This document shows positions 59,579-64,000 of a stretch of DNA of 64,000 nt, one piece after another. The stretch covers positions 121,910 to 185,909 of the forward strand of contig CAYLNL010000006.1 in NCBI GenBank assembly GCA_964385175.1, in the 5' to 3' direction. This stretch comes from CAYLNL01 sp964385175. GTDB lineage: Bacteria; Bacteroidota; Bacteroidia; Flavobacteriales; Flavobacteriaceae. The translations under genes were made by a program, and so were the position numbers. Within the stretch, counting starts at the first letter, position 1; every line of letters begins with the position of its first letter. The notes beneath the pieces are model-generated. The model was given only the letters and a program-made list of their open reading frames with translations, was not told the DNA's origin and did not search any database.

Positions 59579-60688
59579 TTAATTTAACAACCCCACAATT
59601 TCCAGGTCAAATACCAAATCGGCATTAGGCGGAATAACGCCCCTGGAACCAGTAGGTCCATAACCAAGCGAGGAGGGAATAAATAGCCTAACTTTATCAC
59701 CTACGTTCATTAACTGCAACCCTTCTTTAAACCCGGGTATTAAACGGGCTTCAGGGCTGTATTGCATGGGAACAGGGGTATAGCCATTCTGTTGTTTCCG
59801 GGCGGCATCTACCCGTTGGTATTTTTCGGCTACACTGAGCAAATTACTGTCAAAAAGCGTTCCATCGGTGAAGTAGCCGGCATAATTTACTGTAACGGTT
59901 TGCCCGGTTTTAGGCTTTACCCCTCCTGACGTGTGGATGTACAACACCCTTAACCCACTGGGTAGTTCTTTGGCTTGCATTTTTTGAGTTTGAAACTCGG
60001 CGGCGGCGGCATCGGCTATTTTTTTAATGGCCGCTTCCCGTTGGTTCACCTTTTCAAAATAATTTTTCATCACGGTAACGGCATTAAACTTTTTAGCCTC
60101 TTTTCCATTTCTCACAATTTTCACTTTCTTTATTACCACCTCTTCAACAGGGCGGTCCTGGGAAGCAGTAGCCACGCCGGCAATGGCATCTACTATCTCC
60201 ATCCCCTCCACTACTTCTCCAAATACGGTGTGCCTGCCGTTGAGGTGCGGGGTAGGTTTGTGTGTGATGAAAAATTGACTGCCATTGGTGTTGGGTCCTG
60301 AGTTTGCCATAGAAAGAATGCCCGGTTTGTTATGGGTAAGAGAGTCTATAAACTCATCTTCAAATTTATAACCCGGGCTACCAGAACCAGTGCCGGTAGG
60401 GTCGCCTCCCTGTATCATAAAATCTTTGATAACACGGTGGAAAATCAACCCGTCATAATAAGGTTTGCCCTTAAGCGAGTCGCTTACAAAAGGGCTCTCG
60501 CCTTCTGCCAGCGATACAAAACTGGCTACCGTAACAGGGGTTTGCTGGTAGTAAAGGCGAATGACAATGTCGCCCTTATTAGTTTGAAGGTGTGCAAACA
60601 AACCATCGCCCAGCTTGCCGTAATCAGCAGTACTGCAATCAGATAGCGTGCTTGCAAGGGTAAGTACAATAAAGGGTAGTGATTTCAT
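59579..60688 (-). CDS. Cyclophilin-FKBP fusion peptidyl-prolyl isomerase
   Basis: 369 residues. A signal segment ends in a lipobox-like LSDC (Cys18), so probably a lipoprotein. Residues about 33-200 are a cyclophilin domain (FHRVIKDFMIQGGDPTGTGSGSPGY, SQFFITHKPTPHLNGRHTVFGEVV). About 250-369 are an FKBP domain (TVNYAGYFTDGTLFDSN, MNVGDKVRLFIPSSLGYG, IPPNADLVFDLEIVGL). Both isomerase domains look complete. Having both in one secreted chain is unusual outside Bacteroidota. It lies 17 bases after gldI and probably helps envelope protein folding. Confidence 0.93.
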   Translation of the reverse strand: MKSLPFIVLTLASTLSDCSTADYGKLGDGLFAHLQTNKGDIVIRLYYQQTPVTVASFVSLAEGESPFVSDSLKGKPYYDGLIFHRVIKDFMIQGGDPTGTGSGSPGYKFEDEFIDSLTHNKPGILSMANSGPNTNGSQFFITHKPTPHLNGRHTVFGEVVEGMEIVDAIAGVATASQDRPVEEVVIKKVKIVRNGKEAKKFNAVTVMKNYFEKVNQREAAIKKIADAAAAEFQTQKMQAKELPSGLRVLYIHTSGGVKPKTGQTVTVNYAGYFTDGTLFDSNLLSVAEKYQRVDAARKQQNGYTPVPMQYSPEARLIPGFKEGLQLMNVGDKVRLFIPSSLGYGPTGSRGVIPPNADLVFDLEIVGLLN

Positions 60689-60705
60689 GGTAAACTAATT
60701 TTAGG

Positions 60706-61260
60706 TTAATGATGGGTATTATTTTCAGGGGCTTGCACTATTTCCTGGAGAAAAAAAGTGCCTATAAAAGGAGTGTTTCCGCCTATTCTGTCGCCATCGC
60801 CTTTATAACCATAAGCTATAGAAGAAGGGAAAAGAAAAGTAGCAGTTTGTCCTTTTTTCATGAGCTTTACAGCTTCGTTGAGGGCGGTAAACGGGGCGTT
60901 GCGATACATGGTGAAGTTTATTTCCTGATGAGGGTATAGAGTATCGTTGCTAAGGGTTCGGATGGTACAAATAAGTTGTACGGCATCATTCTCACGGGGA
61001 AAAGAGCCGTTTGCCAAAGAAACCTGGGTAGGATGATAGTAATACCAAAAACCATGAGGCGAAGCCTGGTAGGTATGTAGAGAATCGAGGCGGATGAGTT
61101 CTTGTAGCTGTGCTTGTTCTTGGGCGAGGAGTTGGCGAGTGCGTGCTACCGAGTTCTCAAAAAATGTTCCTGTATGCACAACCAGGGGGCGACGGGGTTC
61201 CGGGTCGCCACAGCCCATTGTGAGCCAAAGAATCATCCATCCCAGAAAAATCGCTTTCAT
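60706..61260 (-). CDS. gldI: Gliding-motility FKBP lipoprotein GldI
   Basis: 184 residues. Signal peptide with lipobox LTMGCGDPEPRRP (Cys17). The middle contains ASPHGFWYYYHP and the C-terminal FKBP domain (about 85-175) holds KLMKKGQTATFLFPSSIAYGY and NTPFIGTFFLQEI. GldI is a periplasmic-facing isomerase needed for gliding and for type IX secretion components in Flavobacterium johnsoniae. Its presence suggests that this organism may have gliding or type IX secretion; no other gld, spr or por gene is in the window. Its ATG overlaps the nrnA stop (ATGA, 61257-61260). Confidence 0.92.
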   Translation of the reverse strand: MKAIFLGWMILWLTMGCGDPEPRRPLVVHTGTFFENSVARTRQLLAQEQAQLQELIRLDSLHTYQASPHGFWYYYHPTQVSLANGSFPRENDAVQLICTIRTLSNDTLYPHQEINFTMYRNAPFTALNEAVKLMKKGQTATFLFPSSIAYGYKGDGDRIGGNTPFIGTFFLQEIVQAPENNTHH

Positions 61261-62273
61261 GCTTCTTGTAACGAGTGTTTATAGAGGGTTACTATTTCTT
61301 TAAAGGTTTCTATAGTTTTTTCCATAGATTGGTAGCTTTTGCCGCCGGCAGCATTGAGATGACCGCCTCCGCTAAAATAACGGCGGGCGATTTCATTTAC
61401 AGAAAAATTTCCTTTAGAACGAAGGGAAATGCGAATGTGGTCTTCTCCGGGGTTTTGAATGAAAATAGCGCTGCATTTTATTCCGTTTACAGATAGCCCA
61501 TAGTTTACAAAGCCTTCGGTATCTCCTTTTTTATAGTGGTGTTTTTTGAGGTCTTCCTTAGAAAGGGTAATGTAGGCTGCATGAGGAGGTAGTATTTTCA
61601 TAGTTTGCAGAGCGCACGCCAACAATTGCAACTTATTGAAAGTAGTAGTATCGAACACCGCATTGTATATCTGGGCATTGGCGGCGCCTTTATCTATCAA
61701 ATCGGCTACCACCCTGTGGGTAGCGCTGGTGGTAGAGGGAAACCGAAAAGAGCCGGTATCGGTCATAATACCGGTATAAAGACAGGTAGCTATTTCTGGG
61801 GTAATTTTTCCTGTATCGCCCATAAAACCAATAAAATTATATAGCATTTCGCAGGTAGAACTCATGGAAGTATCTGTATAGGTATATGTGGCATACGCTC
61901 CCGGTTCCGGGTGGTGGTCTATCATAACAAAAGAAGCCTGGGCTGCCTCCAAGAGAGGCTCCAGGTCTTCTACCCGTGAAAGGGCGTTAAAATCGAGCGT
62001 AAAAATAATGGCTGCTTCAGCGATTTTGCGGGCGGCTTTTTCCCTGTTAGCATCAAATACGCAAATGGTTTCATGGGCGGGCATCCATTTTAAAAAATCG
62101 GGGTAGTCATTGGGAACAAGTACAGAAACCTGGTGTGCACCCAGTTGCAGGTAGTGATAGAGGGCTAAGGAAGACCCAATAGCATCGCCATCGGGGTTTT
62201 TATGGGTTATAATAACGATATTTTTAGGGCTGGTAAGCAGCTGTTTAAGGTGGTAGATGTGTTCTTCTCTCAT
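61257..62273 (-). CDS. nrnA: DHH family nanoRNase/pAp phosphatase NrnA
   Basis: 338 residues. The DHH domain has ITHKNPDGDAIGSSLALYHY and VMIDHHPEP, and the DHHA1 domain (about 230-335) ends with RYFSGGGHLNAAGG. Such enzymes degrade 2- to 5-mers of RNA and remove 3'-phosphate from pAp. Mn2+ ligands (DHH Asp and His) are all present. It is the first gene of the nrnA - gldI - PPIase - DUF3810 operon. A minus-strand TATCTTCG box (62284-62291) lies 10 bases upstream, back to back with the ndk promoter. Confidence 0.94.
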   Translation of the reverse strand: MREEHIYHLKQLLTSPKNIVIITHKNPDGDAIGSSLALYHYLQLGAHQVSVLVPNDYPDFLKWMPAHETICVFDANREKAARKIAEAAIIFTLDFNALSRVEDLEPLLEAAQASFVMIDHHPEPGAYATYTYTDTSMSSTCEMLYNFIGFMGDTGKITPEIATCLYTGIMTDTGSFRFPSTTSATHRVVADLIDKGAANAQIYNAVFDTTTFNKLQLLACALQTMKILPPHAAYITLSKEDLKKHHYKKGDTEGFVNYGLSVNGIKCSAIFIQNPGEDHIRISLRSKGNFSVNEIARRYFSGGGHLNAAGGKSYQSMEKTIETFKEIVTLYKHSLQEA

Positions 62274-62349
62274 AAATAGAGGGCGAAGATAGTGATAAAG
62301 TTGGAGACGTATTAGGAGGAGTTTATTTTTTAGTGTGGTTTAAAAATTC

Positions 62350-62357
62350 TATTTTTG
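62350..62357 (+). promoter_or_regulatory. -7 promoter box of ndk
   Basis: TATTTTTG fits TAnnTTTG, ending 25 bases before the ndk ATG. The -33 position reads TTTT instead of TTTG. Confidence 0.6.
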
Positions 62358-62382
62358 CGCCCAATTTATATAAAAAACAGGT

Positions 62383-62802
62383 ATGGCAGGTAACAGAACT
62401 TTTATGATGATTAAACCCGATGCGGTTGAAAAGGGCCACATAGGGGCTATTTTAGAAAAGGTAATGGCGGCGGGTTTTAGAATTGTGGCAATGCGATACA
62501 CGAAATTGAGCGTGGATGATGCGGAACGGTTTTATGCCATTCACAAAGAGCGCCCGTTTTTCGGGGAGTTGGTGACGTTTATGACGCGTGGCCCTATTGT
62601 AGCGGCAGCGTTAGAGAAAGAAAATGCGGTAGCGGCGTTTCGCACGCTTATAGGCGCTACAAATCCTGCGGAGGCTGCCGAGGGCACCATTCGGAAATTG
62701 TATGCCGCTTCGGTGGGTGAGAATGCGGTTCATGGCTCTGATAGCGATGCTAATGCGGCGGTGGAGATAGCGTTTCACTTCTCGGGAAGGGAAATTTTTT
62801 AA
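62383..62802 (+). CDS. ndk: Nucleoside-diphosphate kinase
   Basis: 139 residues. Transfers the gamma phosphate from ATP to NDPs by a phosphohistidine intermediate. FMMIKPDAV opens the fold, the RPFFGELVTFMTRGP loop binds nucleotide, and the active-site His117 lies in NAVHGSDSDANA. Length and motifs are normal. It is divergent from nrnA. Confidence 0.98.
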   Translation: MAGNRTFMMIKPDAVEKGHIGAILEKVMAAGFRIVAMRYTKLSVDDAERFYAIHKERPFFGELVTFMTRGPIVAAALEKENAVAAFRTLIGATNPAEAAEGTIRKLYAASVGENAVHGSDSDANAAVEIAFHFSGREIF

Positions 62803-62890
62803 CTATGCGAGCGACTAACCCCGAAACTAATAACTCTATCCGCTCAATTCTAAAATTGCGTTGAAGTTTTTGAAGAGCATGTTAGGGAAG

Positions 62891-63184
62891 TTATCGTATC
62901 ACCAATTTTTTTACTACTTTTCTTCCCAGGCGTTTGTTGAGTGATTGAATGATTTTTTCTTTTGTGTAGCTCAATTCTTCCCGCACTACAGAAGATAGTA
63001 TTGTTACGGTGAGGGTTTGGTTTTTTAACTTGATAGAGGTCGTATAGTTGCTTATGTCTCTTCCCATTATAATTTTCCAGATGCTTTGTATTTCAACCTC
63101 GTCAACCCCTTCCCGTAGCTTATAAGAATTTAAAAATTTCCCAAGCGCCTGGGAGAGCGATACATGTTCACTGTTTCGGGGCAT
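62891..63184 (-). CDS. DUF721 / DciA-like protein
   Basis: 97 residues. DUF721 core: LSQALGKFLNSYKLREGVDEVEIQSIWKIIMG (in segments), then LKNQTLTVTILSSVVREELSYTKEKIIQSLN, the KH-like fold of DciA. DciA loads the replicative helicase DnaB in bacteria lacking DnaC. Bacteroidota proteins of this short type are presumed, not shown, to do the same. It follows the peroxiredoxin-like gene by 9 bases. Confidence 0.88.
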   Translation of the reverse strand: MPRNSEHVSLSQALGKFLNSYKLREGVDEVEIQSIWKIIMGRDISNYTTSIKLKNQTLTVTILSSVVREELSYTKEKIIQSLNKRLGRKVVKKLVIR

Positions 63185-63193
63185 GGGGTATTT

Positions 63194-63790
63194 TTAAGAT
63201 TTTAGCGCTGTAAGAACTGCTATAAGCAGCTTGGCAGATAGGCGTTCTTTATAATCGGGGGCAATGTGTTCAAACTGGATAACGCCCTTTTTGTTGGTTA
63301 CAAATACAGAGGGCACGGGTAGAAACTCTGTGTTTATTCCGCCAGAACCTTCTTGTATAATGGGCTGGTATTTCTCAGGGGCTTTAAAAGCGATACCCAT
63401 TGCCCGGGCGAGTTCTCCACTTGAATCGGAAAAGAGGGTGTAGCCGAGTTTATTTTCCTTGGCGGCTTTTCTTAGATTAACTTCCGAGTCGGGGCTAATA
63501 GCTATTACCTGGTAGCCCAGTTTCTTGATAATGGCTTCTGCTTCGCCTATTTCGGCGAGGTGACGGCTGCAATAGGGACACCAGCTTCCCCGGTAGAAAA
63601 TAACTACGCTGGGTTGGCGCTGGATGAGAGCAGATAACGTACCGTCTTTTGCTTTCATTTTTGACATAATTCGCTGTGGCATTACCTCTCCTATTAGTAA
63701 GGGGGAAATGTCTTCTGGGGTTTCAGGTAACTGGGCATATATACCATTTGCAGAGAGGGCGATGATGAACAGATAGATGAGTCTTTTCAT
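63194..63790 (-). CDS. Peroxiredoxin-like thioredoxin-fold protein
   Basis: 198 residues with a signal peptide (LIYLFIIALSANGIYA, cleavage near 19), so exported. AhpC/TSA-type thioredoxin fold with FYRGSWCPYCSRHLAEI, where CPYC is a thioredoxin-like C-x-x-C rather than the single peroxidatic Cys of classic peroxiredoxins. ISPDSEVNLRKAAKENKLGYTLFSD is the typical second half. It probably reduces peroxides or disulfides in the periplasm. It ends the window on the minus strand, upstream of the repeat region. Confidence 0.92.
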   Translation of the reverse strand: MKRLIYLFIIALSANGIYAQLPETPEDISPLLIGEVMPQRIMSKMKAKDGTLSALIQRQPSVVIFYRGSWCPYCSRHLAEIGEAEAIIKKLGYQVIAISPDSEVNLRKAAKENKLGYTLFSDSSGELARAMGIAFKAPEKYQPIIQEGSGGINTEFLPVPSVFVTNKKGVIQFEHIAPDYKERLSAKLLIAVLTALKS

Positions 63791-63833
63791 CCGGGAAGAA
63801 ATTTTAATTAAGTTTCAAAGATAGGGTATTTTA

Positions 63834-63950
63834 AATAAAAGCCGACGGTTGAAACCGCCGCCTATTTAAAAAATAGAAACTGTCTTGTCTCTTGTTTCTA
63901 TTTTTTTACCGCAAAGAGCACAACGTTCTCACTACTCATATTTCACCTAT
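63834..63950 (-). repeat. Inverted copy of the 57.9-58.4 kb repeat element
   Basis: On the minus strand this stretch reads AGTAGTGAGA, then TTTGCGGTAAAAAAATAG, then CAAGAGACAAGACAG, then TTTCTATTTTTTAAATAG. A hairpin follows (GGCGGCGGTT / AACCGTCGGC) and TTTTAT. Order and spacing match the first unit at 57,864-58,050, but in the opposite orientation. This shows a dispersed repeat family rather than a single local duplication. No transposase lies next to it within the window. Confidence 0.85.
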
Positions 63951-64000
63951 GGTGCAATACCGCCAACAAAGCCTCTAAATCTTCTATAATATGTTTAGAA

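Overview
The window comes from a member of the Bacteroidota, most likely class Flavobacteriia. The lines of evidence are: an FtsZ with a long acidic C-terminal extension ending in a flavobacterial-type tail; a gliding-motility lipoprotein GldI; a SusC/SusD pair; families largely confined to this group (GLPGLI, DUF4292, DUF4294, DUF3810, DUF6095, LETM1-like); and promoters with the TAnnTTTG '-7' box, sometimes with TTTG about 20 bases upstream, and no obvious Shine-Dalgarno sequences. Most of the window is housekeeping chromosome. I see no prophage, integrase, insertion sequence or CRISPR array.

Layout. 1-1920: the end of ftsA and all of ftsZ. 2177-3196: a small protein with a double-glycine-like leader, then a secreted GLPGLI protein. 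3282-12644 (minus): DoxX protein, asd, then the block coaX - beta-barrel - TPR - lptC - small membrane protein - CBS/CorC protein - ppiD (envelope biogenesis and folding). 12749-12821: tRNA-Phe. 12915-19892: dus, mtgA, orphan etfB, apaG, rpoN, a SPOR protein, a thioesterase. 19906-28042 (minus): EnvC-like factor, DUF4292 lipoprotein, TPR protein, nucleotidyltransferase, ffh, argS, two small membrane proteins. 28133-38194: Smr protein, cysteine desulfurase, LETM1-like protein, DUF4294, murQ, a 1149-residue beta-barrel and a LOG protein. 38516-44395: a SusC/SusD/lipoprotein uptake operon ending in a strong terminator. 44463-47998: rlmB, an HNH nuclease, glyS, comF.

47999-48851 is the most unusual stretch. 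It holds three tandem, non-identical, apparently non-coding transcription units. Each has a conserved box (ACGGAAAAACCATAC or a close variant) exactly 36 bases upstream of a TAnnTTTG-like box, a conserved ATAGCA core and its own intrinsic terminator. They look like a small family of co-regulated sRNAs under an activator. I do not recognise them as a known family.

48852-57857: fmt, HU, yqgE, a PASTA protein, rluD, yaaA, a uracil-DNA-glycosylase-like protein, a three-gene operon headed by a polytopic membrane protein with a patatin-like lipase domain, and crcB. 57858-58380 is a repeat-rich, gene-free stretch with 103-base tandem units; an inverted relative lies at 63834-63950. 58469-62273 (minus) is nrnA-gldI-cyclophilin/FKBP-DUF3810. 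ndk, a DUF721 protein and a peroxiredoxin-like protein finish the window.

Several genes (SPOR protein, murQ, rlmB, glyS, cysteine desulfurase) have a -7 box ending only 3-6 bases before the start codon. This implies leaderless or nearly leaderless mRNAs and was used to choose starts over longer open frames.
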